Below are positions 1-12,334 of a stretch of 64,000 nt of DNA, one piece after another. Source of the stretch: Viridothelium virens (taxonomy: Eukaryota > Ascomycota > Dothideomycetes > Trypetheliales > Trypetheliaceae). A program made the position numbers and the translations under genes. The number at the start of each line of letters is the position of its first letter. The stretch's first letter is position 1. The notes under the pieces are model-generated. The model saw only the letters and a list, made by a program, of their open reading frames with translations. It had not been told where the DNA came from and did not search any database. The stretch is from NCBI GenBank assembly GCA_010094025.1, contig ML991794.1, positions 308,173 through 372,172 on the forward strand, in the 5' to 3' direction.

Positions 1-1101
1 TAGAGCTAACTGCATTCCAGATGCCGGACAAGCAGCGCTGCCTGGAGGTATGATTAGGAAATATTTGAATAGCTAGAACGATTCGAAGCCAAGACTAATG
101 CGCAAAGTTGTATAGGCAAAACCGATTCCAGCCAGGAAACACCTTTCCAAACTGCCCGCCGCGAGGCATATGAAGAAATCGGGCTCCCCCTCACCGATAC
201 GAAACTCCCTCCCCCATTTGCCGTCGAACATCTTACCGAATTCCCCTGCCAACTCGCCATGACCAATCTCGGTGTACGCCCCTGCGTCGCCTTCCTCTCG
301 CCGTCATCCTCGCGCGCAACCAGCTCCTCATCAAATAGCACCGCGACTACCTCTACCGCCTCATCTCCAACCGTCTCCCGTAGTCCCAACGTCTCAGACC
401 CCACGGCCCCGAACGCCTCTGCCGCGCCCCCTTCGTCGGCCTCTTCCAGCAGTCCCATCCTCGACGTCGAAACGGCTCTGATCCCCCGGCTCGACGCTAA
501 GGAAGTTGCCGCCGTCTTCACTGCTCCCTTCCACCACTTCCTGAAGCTGACGGATGAGGAGGGCTCGCGCGACTGGTATCGAGGCCAGTGGCAGGAGTTT
601 CACTCCACGCGCTGGAAGATGCATAACTTCTATGTGCCGATCACGCGGCGGAGTGTCGCGGTCGCGAGAATGGAGGTGGAGACGGTGGATGAGAAAGAGC
701 GGAGAAGCTCGGGTGGGGGAGAGAGGAAGGGTGAGGGAGGCAGGGAGAAGGATGGGAGTGGGAGGGAGCTCGCGGGGGGAGAGGTGGGGAGGGGCGCGAA
801 GGAGGGCACGAGGGTGGCTGCAAGGAAGAAGCCGAAGAGCGATACGGAGAGGAAGGGGTATCAGGATCAGGGTTCGTCGGTCGACCAGATTATCCACCCA
901 GAGAACAAGTTTCGCGTGTTTGGCATGACGGCTCGGATCTTGGTTGATGCAGCGCGGATTGCCTACGGCGAGGAGCCCGAGTTTGAATCAAACCAGCATC
1001 ATGGGGATGAGGAAATTATTGCCCGACTGCTTCGACAAGGATATTTAGTTGGGAAGAAGAAGGAAGGGGAGGAAAGCGTGAGGAGGATGGCGAGATTTTA
1101 G
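1..1101 (+). CDS. PCD1: Nudix hydrolase, PCD1-like CoA diphosphatase (5' partial)
   Basis: The gene enters from the left edge. An exon ending at 47 reads GQAALPGG in phase with an exon from 116 (intron 48-115, donor GTATGA, branch ACTAAT), giving the Nudix-box halves GQAALPGGKTD and ARREAYEEIGL. A further acceptor (TTCCAG, ending at 20) suggests another upstream intron. The layout matches fungal peroxisomal/mitochondrial CoA pyrophosphatases (Nudix NUDT7/PCD1 group), which split CoA and acyl-CoA into phosphopantetheine and 3',5'-ADP. The family segment LIPRLDAKEVAAVFTAPFH follows at about 470-530. Unusual are a long Ser/Thr/Ala-rich stretch after VRPCVAFLSP (about 290-460) and a Gly/Glu/Arg-rich stretch (about 660-850), both longer than I expect. 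No peroxisomal targeting tripeptide is seen at the C terminus (ends RMARF). The stop is at 1099-1101. Confidence 0.85.
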
Positions 1102-1382
1102 ATGATAGACTTTTATGAGGATCATGAGTAGATGATATAGACTGGAAAAATCTCTGTCCGCTCCGCGGGACGATGTTCTATTACATTACCAGTTGAAATT
1201 TGAGAATGTCCCGAGTTTCCATCCACGATCGTACACTATGAACGATCACCGCGAACGCCGCCTTTCAGAATGCCAAGACAAGGGCATGCCAGAGGTAAAC
1301 CATCTCCTAATAAGGTTTTGCACAATCGAGGACATCGTCTTATTTCCTTGCAACTCTTTTGCATGGACACAGGCCTGATTCT

Positions 1383-2814
1383 TCACTCGTCTGCCTCACC
1401 CTCGGGACCTCCAAGCTGCTCCAGAACGTCCTCGATAATCCCAATCAGCTCATCCACATCCGGCCGATCCCCCGGCTCCACCTTCAAACACCTCCTCACA
1501 ACCTCTTTCACTGGTTCTGAGATTGTCTCCTCATCCGCTCCTGACGCGCCTCCATTCTGCTGAGGCTGCTTCTGCTTCCCCCTTTGTTCTCTCTGCCCCT
1601 CTCCAGGAAATCTCCAATCCCCGCCCAAGACACACAAGCTCAGACTACCGCCCGTTTCCTCACTGCGCGCCTCAAAGGGCGATTTCCCGACTAGGCAGGC
1701 GTATAGGGTGCAACCAAGGGACCAGACGTCGACTTTGGTGTCGACGATACTGCCGGTTTTCACGTCGAAGAGTTCAGGAGCGCGATAGGGCATGGTGCTG
1801 TGTTCAGCAGCCGTGTCTTGGACAGCGAGGGCAAGGGAGCGGGAGGTGATAGCGATAGGAGAGGGAGCCAGGGAACCGAGGTCCATAAGGATGGGTGTTT
1901 TGCCGTCGTCGTCAATCATGATATTACCTGCAAGCCCCACACATTAGCCTCTGCCGCCACTGTCTCCACCATCACCACATCTCATCTGCTCTTAGCAAAA
2001 GCAAAGAGTGAGGGAGGTAGGTACCTACCCGGCTTAATATCCCTATGCGCATACGCCCTGACCTCCCCCTCCGGCACCCCCTCCTGACTCCTCGTCACCT
2101 CCCCCTCCATCAACGGCTCCTGCTCCACCTCCTCCATCGTCATCTGCCGCCTCCCCCTCCTGCGCCCACTATTCGCCTCGACCTCATCCCTGTCCCTATC
2201 CCTAACCTCCTCCTGCGCCTCCTCATCCGCCCTCGCCGCCTCCTCACGCACCTTCCGCGCCCCGCGCGCGCTGCGCTCCCCCCCAGGCGCCTTCCCCACG
2301 CGGTACTGATGCATCGCCTTGAGCGCGCGACACACACCCAGGAACAGCACCATTAGGCGGCGCTCCGGGAAGCGGGTGTGGTTGACGAGGTTGGCGTTGA
2401 TGAGGTCCTGCAGGTTGCCGCGGCGGTAGTACGGCAGCAGGATGTAGACGGTTTTGGCGCCGGGGTCGGACTTGTCGGAGGCGACGGAGTGGTCGACGCT
2501 GTGGATGATGTTGGGGTGGGGGGAGAAGAGGGTGTAGGCTTCGACTTCTTTGAGGGCGAGGGAGACGGATTCTTGGCCGAAGGGGCAGCGGATCTTTTTG
2601 AGGGCGTATAGTGCGTGTGCGGTGGTGTCTTGCACGAGGTAGACGTAGGAGAAGCCGCCCTGGAGGTGAGGGGTTAGCGTCAATGGTAAAGAGGTTGGTG
2701 GTGGTGAGCTGGATGTACCTCGCCAAGTAGTCGGAGTATCTTGAAGCTGCGCGAGTTGATCCGCAATTGGGGGCTTCCAGGAAAGCAGCATGTCAAAGAG
2801 TAGACTAGGTCCAT
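1383..2814 (-). CDS. ENV7: Serine/threonine protein kinase, STK16/ENV7 (NAK) family
   Basis: The exons on the minus strand are 2814-2719, 2659-2029 and 1927-1383 (introns of 59 and 101 bp), giving 423 aa. The start was chosen because it gives an N terminus with a CCFP motif, the palmitoylation-type cysteines typical of STK16, leading straight into FKILRLLGE|GGFSYVYLVQD, the glycine-rich loop split by the first intron. The second intron splits the catalytic loop HRDIKPG|N. The DFG motif is MDLGS, as in the STK16 family, and APE reads APELFDV. Family members are membrane-associated kinases of Golgi or vacuole. An Arg/Glu-rich insert of about 70 residues lies just before the catalytic loop (roughly 2060-2270) and another low-complexity stretch lies near 1560-1640. 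Both look like disordered loops. The kinase core is complete. Confidence 0.9.
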
Positions 2815-3357
2815 GAGGTAGGATGCCATGATTGAGACAGAATGCGCAGGAGTACCCAATGGCGCCGAAGTAAGGTGGAGCTTTGGCAGGGAACGTTCGT
2901 GATCTTGGAGGTTTAGAAGTGTTCAATCATCAACGCGTCATTCCATAGACAACCGAAAAGATGATTTGGAAGAAGGAAAATATCACATCACACCCAGATG
3001 GGGTCTGCCGTGGCCCAGAAGGGTAGCGAGCATTACACATGCAACAAGTTCGGGGATCAAGCTGCGGAGCGGAGGAGCTGACGAAAAGTCTCAAGCGGAG
3101 CGGAAACTTGCAGTTCATAGGGGCCCTCAACCCAGAATCCTCTCATGTCCTCTATTGATTTTCTAAAAATTTCTCTTAGATATGAGAACCGTATTTGATT
3201 GTATGCATCGCACTTAACATCTATTAGAACTCCAGGTCGTATCCCATATGCCACAAAATCCCAACAGAGGTATCATCGCATCACGCAATTAACCGCAACC
3301 ATGTTGTACATTAGATGCGAAACGCTCAAGACCCAACGACCTCATCGATTAACAATG
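2815..3357. other. Intergenic, no gene seen
   Basis: This 543-bp gap separates the kinase start from the 3' end of the CAP-Gly gene. Only short frames without family signatures occur. It should hold the kinase promoter and the CLIP-like gene's 3' UTR. Confidence 0.5.
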
Positions 3358-5611
3358 CTAGAATGAGGGCATCGTGCAGTTCGTCGCATTATGTCCATCC
3401 TGCTCACAGAGTGCACACCACTCATCCGCATTTCCTTCTGGCTCCTTTGCTTCCTCTCTGACTGGCGCAGGTAGGATGTCCGGTGCTTTTGGTGTCACAG
3501 CATCACCCTTCTCAGCAATAGCGCTTGAGGGCATTTTGGGACATGACAAGATATCATGCGAGCCCCCTGTCTCACAGAACTCGCACCACAAGCTACCATT
3601 GTCCGTAGATGTCTGAGACTCGGCTTCTGGAGTAGGCTCGAGAGGGGGGCCAGAAGATCGCCGCTGTGCCTGTGTGGCCTCTCGCCAGTTGACAATGGTT
3701 CCTCTAGAGTCGCGACCCGATGAACGTTTCTCTTGGAGTGTCTTATCGGACACAAGGCTGTTACGCTGGGATTCTATTCGGAGTCGTTCGACTTCTCGTT
3801 CGAGCTCTTCTTCTCGAAATGTTTTGCGGTCAATTAGACCTCGAAGCTCCTCTTTTTCCCTTTCTAACCTCTCTAGCGTAGCTTGCACTTCGTCTGAGCC
3901 ATGACCAACTCCATTGGTCTTTGTAGGTGTTTTGTTCGTATCCATCCTTGGACTACCAAAATCGGGACCAGAACTAAGCGAATGGATGATGGCCTTCAAA
4001 CCGCGAATCTCATCATCTCTTTGCTCAACCTCTCTGGAGCCACCAGGACTTAGAGGACCATCCATTGCCGCTCCTGCCCCCTTGATAGCAGCAGCAGCCT
4101 TTTCTCGTTCTCTTCGGAGCTCTGATCGTCCTCGCTCCACCTCTCCCCTCAAAAACTCTACCTCCCCTCTTGCTTCAGCCTCGCCTCTCCTTGCATCTTC
4201 AAGTCCCTCTTCCAGCTCCTGCACTAACTCTTCTAGCTGCTTCAACTGTTGTGCTACACTCTCCACGTCATCTCTCCCTTCTTGAAGGTCCCGAATCTCT
4301 TGCATCAAATCTTCGACTCGCTTCTCATAGACCCTTTCCGTTTCTGTGCTCGCCATTTCCAAGGTATCAATTGTGCTCCTGAAATCTGCGCGGTGTGCGT
4401 CAAACTCTGCTGTCAGCATTGAAATCTTGTCGTTCTTCTCCCGAAGCAGAGATCGCAATTGCGCCGCATCTGCATCTTCGAACCCTGAAGCACCAACGCG
4501 TGAGCGAGTGGGACTGGGCTGACCAGTCGGTAGGAGAGACTGTAGTTCGGCCAAACTGCTCTCCATCTCTGCTAGGCTGGCTGCCTGGTCTTTAAGTTGC
4601 CGATCCCGATCTTCGAGTTTCTTCCGTAATCTTTGTGCTTCGTCTTCTTGACCCGAGCTCCGGCTCGGACCTCTTGCCAACCCCACCGGGGTTGTTTCGC
4701 CATCTTCCTCAATTGTGTCGCGGTGGCCAAGACGAGAGCCGTTGTTTCGCGAATATGGCCTTGGAGGACCAACGCTGCGTCCTAATGCATTGCTTGTCCG
4801 TGGGGGCGCTGGGCTGGGTGTGAAGCGTGGTGTGCCTATCCCTCCGCGTGGGCCGATTGATCCTGTGCGTGAAGGTGTAGGCTGTAAGTTCGGTTGTTTT
4901 CTGAATGGCGACTCTGGTCGGGGCAACGAAGGCCTGGATTTCAATTTGAGTTGTGGGCTGGGTGCTCTTGCGCCAGGTCCGACTGTCTGTGAGAACTTTG
5001 TCATGGCCGGTGTCGGAGGGGTATAAACATCGGTATCGTCTCTCACAGAGTGATCCAGCTTAGCAAAAGATGGTGTAGTAGGTGTAGGAGGGAAGGAATC
5101 GACGGACATTGCCACAGAGGCTCGTTTCGAAGCTCGTTTCGTAGGCAGGAAGATTCCGGATCCTGGAACCGTTGTTGTGAAATATCGTACCCTGGCCAGT
5201 CAGCTTTCCCACATGTTCGCAGATATCGCAAATATAAGAGATGACAAATAGCATATAAATGATAATGCTCACTCACCCCTCGACGTCTCCATCATTCTTG
5301 CCTCTGCTGGCAAACTCCCGATCTAACTCTACTCCTGCAAAGACGCCAGCCTTGCCTTTCACGTTTCCAATGAATTTGACCACTCCCCACATGCCACCTG
5401 GCACGTCCACAGTATCGCCAACCTCAAAGCCTCCATCGGGACTGGACATCATTTTGCTTGTAGGAGTATTTGGGCCTCCAGTCAATGCGCTCAAACTCTG
5501 CTGTCGCGCAAGCATAGCACTACGTTGTAGATTGGGCGTCGACGCGGTGTTTATGCCCGGGTTGCCTAGGGAGGGCAGCCGTTGGAGCCGGCGCGGCGTT
5601 TGCGTAGCCAT
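3358..5611 (-). CDS. CAP-Gly microtubule plus-end protein, CLIP-170/Bik1/Tip1 family
   Basis: Two exons (5611-5277 and 5191-3358, intron 85 bp) encode 722 aa. The CAP-Gly domain lies at about residues 60-125 with WGVVKFIGNVKGKAG and the hallmark GKNDGDVEG, and the intron falls just after it, continuing VRYFTTTVPGSGIF. A Ser/Pro-rich basic linker follows (about 130-270), then a long heptad-rich coiled coil (about 280-570, many Leu/Glu). The C terminus has two zinc knuckles, CEFCETGGSHDILSC and CALCEQDGHNATNC, as in CLIP-170, where they bind dynactin or LIS1-type cargo adaptors. The expected role is tracking growing microtubule ends and supporting polarized hyphal growth. The order CAP-Gly, coiled coil, two knuckles is complete; animal CLIPs have two CAP-Gly domains, while the yeast forms have one. 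Confidence 0.9.
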
Positions 5612-6399
5612 CTTTTAGTACCTCCGTAGGTACTGCCTAATCGGGCCGTTACAACTGCTTCGACTGTCTCGGATGATGGGTGGGCAACATCAGCCCGGAA
5701 GGCTGCTTAGTTGAAATGGAATCAATCGGATTGGACGTTCGGCTACGGAGCGAGAACCAGGAATGTCAAGATGGTGGAGTAGAGGTTTCAGGGTGAAGGG
5801 GTGAACCCCGCGGGATCGATTGTTTTGTTTGCGCTACCTAAGGGATGGACGAAAAGAAACGCGTCTTGGCCCAATTTCCGGTCGGTATCCTGGTCAGCAC
5901 GTGATGATAGGTTTCCCTTGCGAGCTGGGCCAGATGGCTCAACACGATCCCAGATCTCCAATGCGATATCAGAGAAATTGGCTTACGCGTCGAAAAGGAT
6001 TGTGTTAAGAACGTCGGTTCGATGTACAGCAGGGTTGGCTGTGTAAGTACTCCATACCGTAAATGTACGACAATCATAGACCGAACCTATCGCGAATTCA
6101 TGTACGAACCATATCGCGAGTGCTATCCTTGTCAAACCAAAGCTCGGTTCATTCTAACATGTTTGGTGTATGTGCATATAAGTGTTCTGCTTGAATCAGA
6201 AGTCCGTGTTCGTGGACACTGCTGGTGTTTAAGACAACATGCCTTCCGGTTTCCAAAAACCGGCTGCTATCATGAGTGCTAGCATCAAGAACCCAAGGAG
6301 CACAGTGTCTTCAAAAGTAAATGTAAAAATATCCCTCTATGCTAATATTCCCCGATCAACCAAACTGCTTCTATGTACATGCGGTAGGATCTATATGTC
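5612..6399. other. Intergenic, no gene seen
   Basis: A 788-bp gap between the CLIP-like start and the 3' end of the sugar transporter. Only short frames in several phases occur, without a recognizable domain. It probably carries the CLIP promoter and the transporter 3' UTR. Confidence 0.5.
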
Positions 6400-8258
6400 C
6401 TAGTATCCCTTCTCATCAACCTGATGTGTCTCATCTTGCGCCACACTCTTCTTCCTGATCGCATTGTTCTCGATGTCTGCCAATGATTGTTGTCGCGCGT
6501 TTGCATGCAAGTCCTGAACCTCCTGGAATGAAACGGTGGGACGGAAGGACTTGGACTGCCAGGCCTTGCCGCACTTGGCATAAAGCTCATCGACTTGTTC
6601 AAGCGAGAGACCTTTAGTCTCGTAGATGAGCGACCAGACGAAGAAGATGCAGATGAAGCAGCAACCGCCCCAAACGAAGAAGACTTTCGGGCCGAGATTG
6701 GCATTACCTGGGCCGGCGTCGACCATGTAAGGGGTGGCGTAGGCAATGGCCCAGTTGAGCAGCCAGTTACTGAAGACAGAGATTAGATCTTGCTCATGCT
6801 CGGATACTTGGGAATGCCGGGAGCACTTACGATGCAGTAGTCATGGAAAGGGACTTGGCACGGGTCTTGAGAGGGAAGATCTCTCCCGTGACGACCCAAG
6901 CGCAAGGTCCCCAAGAGCAGGCGAAGAAGAAAATGTAGATGCAGACGAAAGCGATCAGAGCACGTTGAGCAGGCAAATTTTCGGTACCATAGCCAGTGCC
7001 AACACCTGCGACGATGAACTGGCAGACAGCCATACCAATGGCACCGAAGAGGAGCAGCGGACGCCGACCCCACTTCTCGACCATGTAGAGACCAGGGAAG
7101 GTAGAGCTAACGTTAACGCAGGCGGTGATAACACTGGTGATGAAGGGGTTGGAGATTCCAGAACGCTTGAAGAACTGGGTTCCATAGTAGAAAATGAAAT
7201 TTACCCCTTGAAAAAAGGTTAGAACAATGCTCTCAGCTGCATAATCGATAGTAGATATTGAAGTACACACCTGTAAGTTGTTGAAGAGCCTGAAGTAAGC
7301 AACCAGTTGCTAGACGCTTGCCAAGATTGCCTTGGAAGCAGTCAATGTATGTAGCTTTGCCCAGAGAAAGCTCGTATTCGTGATTGGCCGTAATCTCCGC
7401 AAGCTCTTCAATGAGAGCAGGGTGATCGACTGGAAGGCGTCGGAGCCTCGAAAGAGATTTTGCAGCTTTCTCTGCTTGTCCTTTCTTGACATACATACGA
7501 GGAGACTCGGGAAGGAAGAGGAGACCGGTGATCAGGATGATAGCCCACGCAAACTGAACAGCGATTGGGATACGATAGGAACCGGTATCATTACGCTTGC
7601 CAGTTGAGTTGTCGACGACGGCTGCAAGAAGAAGACCAATGGTGATTGCAAGCTGGTAGCTACCAACGATAGGACCTCTAATCCATTTTGGCGAAACCTC
7701 TGACTGGTACAGGGGAACTGATTTGAGGTTAATGATGCTAAAAAAGATCGAATTGGCGGCGATATTATCACTTACTGAGTGCAGAGACCAGACCGACACC
7801 GAAACCAGCAAAGAAACGTCCCGCAACAAACAAAGGTATGGATGTTGATGCAGTCTGGAGGACGACCCCGAAAATGAAGACGAAGGAGGACACAATCAAG
7901 CCAAGGCGACGACCGATGTAATCACCCATTGGTGACGCGCCCAGAGCACCAAAGAATGTACCGGCCGAGAGGAGGGACACAATCTGAGATGACTGGGAAG
8001 ATGTAATGCCAGGACCACCTGTGTCGGGATCGATGGCGCCAGTAGAGAATGTTTGAAGCCAGTAAGGCATTGTAAGAATGCCTCCAATGGTACCAGTATC
8101 ATAACTATCCCAGGCAGTCAGAAAAATACTCTGATCTTGTTTGCAGACCTTGGAACATACCCAAACAAGATACCACCAAATGCTACGAACATACCCACCG
8201 CAATGGCAGGCCATGCAGCACCGGCGACATTGTCGGGCTTCTTGATAAGGAGAGGCAT
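6400..8258 (-). CDS. MFS sugar (hexose-type) transporter
   Basis: Five exons (8258-8161, 8104-7776, 7717-7271, 7206-6831, 6769-6400; introns 56, 58, 64 and 61 bp) encode 539 aa in 12 predicted membrane segments. Sugar-porter signatures are seen in order: GGILFGYDTGTIGG in TM1 (split by intron 1), GDYIGRR after TM2, YQSEVSPKWIRG (variant of the YxSEIxPxxxRG motif) after TM4, PESPR before the central loop, QQLTGVNFIFYYGT in TM7, EKWGRR between TM8 and TM9, and FPLKTRAK at the end of TM10. The N terminus MPLLIKKPDNVAG and general sequence resemble the Neurospora RCO-3 group of monosaccharide carriers and glucose sensors. Transport specificity cannot be read from the sequence. The start at 8258 is the only Met that places TM1 normally. 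Confidence 0.9.
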
Positions 8259-10031
8259 GTCAGGCAATGCTAAGCCGGAGCAAAATCCCTGAAACTCGCT
8301 GACTTGGAAAGTGAGAAAGAAGTTGCTGCAATGACAGACAAAGGAGAAAAGGTGTAGATTTCCTCGGCTGGGTTGGTACCCTACACCACAAGGGAGGGTG
8401 CATCATTTATGGTAATTCCCAAAAGCCACCATGGAGAAGCCTCGACCCCGTAAGCTCGTCTCCAGAATTGAATTTCATTAGGGCGATCCAGGTGCAGGAT
8501 TGACCGCGGGGTTTCTAGACTCTTGGCAAGAACCGGTGTTTCCTGGCTGGGCTAGCGAAGGTCCGGGTGTGGTCGTGTGATGATTCGATCCCAAAGCGCT
8601 GGGCTGAAGAGACGACTCCAATAGCGTGTAGTCGTTGTTGGAACATGAGCCGCTAGAAGAGTCTGGAGAAGTCAAGCTAGCCATCATTGGTTGAAAATCT
8701 AGAGGACTAACTTAACAGTACGTGGCGCAAAATCCGTTGTAGCATTACGTTTTGCTCTACGGCACGTGAAAGACTTGCGGCATGGCTGGGCCTGCTTGGC
8801 ATTAACTAAGCCATCAAAGATGAGAAGCTTAAATAGAAAATTCTTTAAGAAGAACGAAGTCCAGACAGTATGATATTATGGGTGCAGAAAGAGACAAGCT
8901 GTCTCGCTTCCGAAGGGGCTGATGTGCAGTCAGATGGGGCCTTCGACATACCTTACGCACGCTACGGATAGATCTGAAATAAACCCTTACCAGTGCTTGG
9001 GTAGTGCCCGATGCCAAATTACATATTCATGACGAGCCTAAGCGAGGGTGGGATCCATGATTCATACCCCAGTCATTTATCCATGTCTGATGGTGGTGTT
9101 GAGATTGGTGGAGTCCGGCCCAATATCAGTTAGCTCGCTGGCTGCTTGGCAACGACATAGGCTGATGATGAAGAGATCGTGCGCTGACGCACGAAATCTA
9201 GCAGCATTAGCCGCAGCCACATGGGAAAATGCTGGGGATGGTTGTGGCGGCCGGTGGATTGTGGAGTGAGTTTAGAGTTGCGCGAACCGTCTGGCCGGAA
9301 GCGGTCTCGGCCCTAGACTGCTGCAGGGCAAAGGGCGCCAGACTCTTGCCCTCTCGCTTCTAGAACACTTCCGCAATCGGCTTAGTTAGTCCGAAATCAC
9401 ACCCGTCAGCCGTCAGCTTTGTGGAGCCGAAGGAGCACTTCTATTGTGCCGCCATGATTGTCATCTATATTCTACGTGTAACTTTCGGCGTCGCTTCACA
9501 AAAAATATCGCATGTTATTCGCGCCAGAAGACATGCCCGATCTCGCAGTTCGTCTGACACCTGTGAGGCATTTCCTCCGACGGCGCTTTTGTGCTAGTCT
9601 GGAGAGCCAAGGGCTTTCCTATGTACCGAGAATGCTTCCGACCCCAAATGTTTACCAGAGAGGTAGGCTTGGACACTAATGAGGGTAGAAATGAGGATGT
9701 CATATTGCATTGGTAGTTCTTTGGTCGGGGTATCTCTGCCTTTCTACGGCCCTTGTTCCCCTTTGTTCCTTATATTCAACATCAACATCAACATTCTAGA
9801 ATTTTCGTTGAGGCCCCAAACCTGTGGAGGCAGCGCTGTCGGCCCCCTCCAACCTCTCTTAACCTTGGACAGTGCATATGCGGACATGTACTTGTAGTCA
9901 AGCCTTGTTATGTTATTGCTAAGCTTTGCAGCGAGAAGTGTTGAGGTTGTGTTCTCCATACATATGTTTGTCGCTCGATCAGAAATGAAAGCTAGCCTAA
10001 TGAGCTATCAAATCGCCAAAATGCAACCAAA
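8259..10031. other. Long intergenic stretch, no gene seen
   Basis: This 1.8-kb gap upstream of the MFS transporter holds only short frames (for example 8478-8687 minus) without family signatures, and no repeat or mobile element that I could recognize. It is long enough to be a complex promoter for the transporter. Confidence 0.4.
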
Positions 10032-10478
10032 TCACACCCACTTCCTCCCTGGCAACATCTGACCCTCGACCTGTTTCAAGTTCTGCATCAACTCGGCCTC
10101 CAAAAGTTGCAATCTCAGTGCGACTTCTTCAATCGGTGTCTCGCAGCCGCGAACACCGATAAATTTCCCAAGCTTCCTCCGCTTGATCTCGACTCGCTTC
10201 TCGTCGCTCAAAAGTCCAGTTCCCGCTTGTCGCGCGAAGAATGCTGCATCCCAGTTCATGGGGGCAGGGTATTTGTCAGTCCAGAAGTTGGGAGTTGACT
10301 GACTGTAATAATGAGCGATGCTGTCAAGCTGTTCCTCGGTGAGCAACCAGAAGTGCAAAAACGTCTTGGGGAATGCCGGATGTGCTGGCCCAGTTGGCAT
10401 AGGGACGATCGGGGCCAAGTTCAGACGAAGCTGGTTGATTTTCTTTGCAAGGTCTGGGCTTCGCTTCGAGGGAGCCAT
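10032..10478 (-). CDS. Conserved fungal hypothetical protein, 148 aa
   Basis: A single uninterrupted frame starts with ATG at 10478. The protein is basic at the N terminus (MAPSKRSPDLAKKINQLRLN), then has an aromatic central part including AFPKTFLHFWLLTEEQLDSI and FWTDKYPAPMNWDAAFFARQ, and a helical, Glu/Leu-rich C-terminal third (EEVALRLQLLEAELMQNL) that could form a coiled coil. Codon use and composition look like real coding sequence. There is no signal peptide, membrane segment or enzyme motif. I do not recognize a named family; the pattern suggests a small soluble, perhaps nuclear, fungal protein. Confidence 0.7.
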   Translation of the reverse strand: MAPSKRSPDLAKKINQLRLNLAPIVPMPTGPAHPAFPKTFLHFWLLTEEQLDSIAHYYSQSTPNFWTDKYPAPMNWDAAFFARQAGTGLLSDEKRVEIKRRKLGKFIGVRGCETPIEEVALRLQLLEAELMQNLKQVEGQMLPGRKWV

Positions 10479-11238
10479 ATCTTCTCTACACTTTCAAATC
10501 TCCTTCTTCAATCAATGGAAATAGGCAGAAACGTTCCTTCCCTGGATCGAAGGTGGGCTAGGTATAAAAGAGCGTGCTTTCCTGCGGCCAGCGTAGGAGT
10601 ACGATGGTAAAGATCTGAATGAGAGTTTCTGGTCAGATTATGGAAGGAGAGATTGCTGGAAGATACTAACGATCTGTTTGGGAGAAAAGGATACTTACTA
10701 TATGAAGGGAATTAGCCTCGCAATTTGGTTTCTTTCAAAGACAGTTCCCACATATAGGGTTAGCGTTCGCGATTGCTCTATGGAGACAAAGACGTGGACC
10801 ACCCAGTAGGTCTCGAATTTCACCGTCTTCTTTGTCGCGGTATGTAAAGGGTGCCAAGGCCAACTTTCGGGAATCAGTAGAGGACAAGTTCAGTCAATTT
10901 GAAAGAATGTGGATCTAAGCAGAACCTCAAATGGGCATCTGAAAGAGTGATCAGTCCATATCGAACTTTGACTGCGTATGGGGATGGATGAAGCAGTCAT
11001 GACCACGGCTTTGTGAATCAAAAAATAATGAGGTGGCTGGAAATTTGTCACTGGAAGTGTACGCATGGCAGGAGGCAATGAGGTGGGCATCTAGTGACTG
11101 TGATATCTAAGTTCAGTGTTGACAAGCATCGTGACATAAAGAACATCGATCGGCGAGCGTTTGCCCGAAGCGGAAACTCCACACGCGACGCGTCTTCCGT
11201 GAACTCGCGCGTCGGCCTCACCGTCAACTCATTTTCCA
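10479..11238. other. Intergenic, divergent promoter region, no gene seen
   Basis: A 760-bp region between the minus-strand 148-aa gene and the plus-strand dUTPase. No domain-bearing frame was seen. It is the shared upstream region of both genes. Confidence 0.4.
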
Positions 11239-12149
11239 ATGGATAACAGCGGCGATACACCAGCACCAATTCATGATCCTCCTTCTCTTCCAGCCTCACC
11301 CCTACCAAAGCGCACCAAAGTCATTGAACCCGCTGCGAATCTCTCTGCCGCAGGTACGATCCAACACCAAATGACCCCATTCTGCCCCACCACGGTGATT
11401 TCATTCACTACTATGTCACTTTCCTCACACCAATCATTTCCGTGTCCCTCTGACCGCTTCTACTCTCAGGCGCTCAAGATACCTCCCGAACTGCCACACC
11501 TACTCCCGCAGCTGCCTCTCTCGCTGCTATAACCCAGCCTCCCCCAAAAGCGACGACGAACGGGACAGCCAGTGCAACGATTATGGCTGCCGATCCAACG
11601 GCTGTGCCCTCCATGCAGGTCAAACTGCTTTCAGAGAAAGGCAAAGCGCCTACAAGGGGTAGCACATTTGCGGCAGGATATGACATCTACAGCGCACAGG
11701 ACGTGACAGTGCCGGCGAGAGGGAAAGCCTTGGTGGACACGGATATTGCGATTGCAGTGCCCGCAGGGACTTGTGAGTCTTGCTTCCCCGTTGCGGTTTT
11801 CAATCAATCAAATAGAATTACTTGGGTCATGGAGCAATATCTGACAAACACGCAATGAGTAGACGGACGAGTTGCACCACGCTCCGGGCTCGCAGTCAAG
11901 CATTCGATTACGACAGGCGCAGGAGTCATCGATGCGGATTACCGTGGCCAAGTCAAGGTGCTGCTCTTTAATCTCGGAGAGAGCGATTTTGAAGTCAAGG
12001 AAGGAGATCGAATTGCGCAATTGGTGCTAGAGCGGATTGTGACGCCCGAGGTCGCTGTCGTAGCCGAGTTAGAAGAGAGCGTCAGAGGTGCCGGGGGCTT
12101 TGGCAGTACTGGAGGATTTGGGGGAACAGAAGTCGCGGGAGTGGTCTGA
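11239..12149 (+). CDS. DUT1: dUTP diphosphatase (dUTPase)
   Basis: Three exons (11239-11353, 11470-11772, 11863-12149; introns 116 and 90 bp) encode 234 aa. All five trimeric dUTPase motifs are present: motif 1 [13 protein letters not shown], motif 2 (split by intron 2) [12 protein letters not shown], motif 3 [19 protein letters not shown] with the catalytic Asp, motif 4 [12 protein letters not shown], and the glycine-rich motif 5 [10 protein letters not shown] that closes over the substrate. The enzyme hydrolyses dUTP to dUMP and pyrophosphate, keeping uracil out of DNA and feeding dTMP synthesis. The first 80 or so residues (Pro/Ala/Thr-rich) precede the catalytic core and are not part of the family fold; they could be a sorting or disordered extension. 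A second in-frame Met at 11583 would give a core-length protein. Confidence 0.95.
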
Positions 12150-12334
12150 GTCGTTCAATTGACTCAAAAAATGATATCACAAGGAGCTCGAGGAAGTGAC
12201 GAGCCTTTGAGGAACCATAATGCCATCAAAGGCCTCCCTCTTATGCTCGATAGCAGTGTATAAAAATACCTAGCGCTCAGTACCGATAATAGCACGCATC
12301 ATAAATCGTGAAAATCCTCTCTCTGCCTACCATA

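Noticed and set aside
2045-2726. Several Arg/Pro-rich frames on both strands
   Set aside because: Shadows of the charged insert in the kinase gene.
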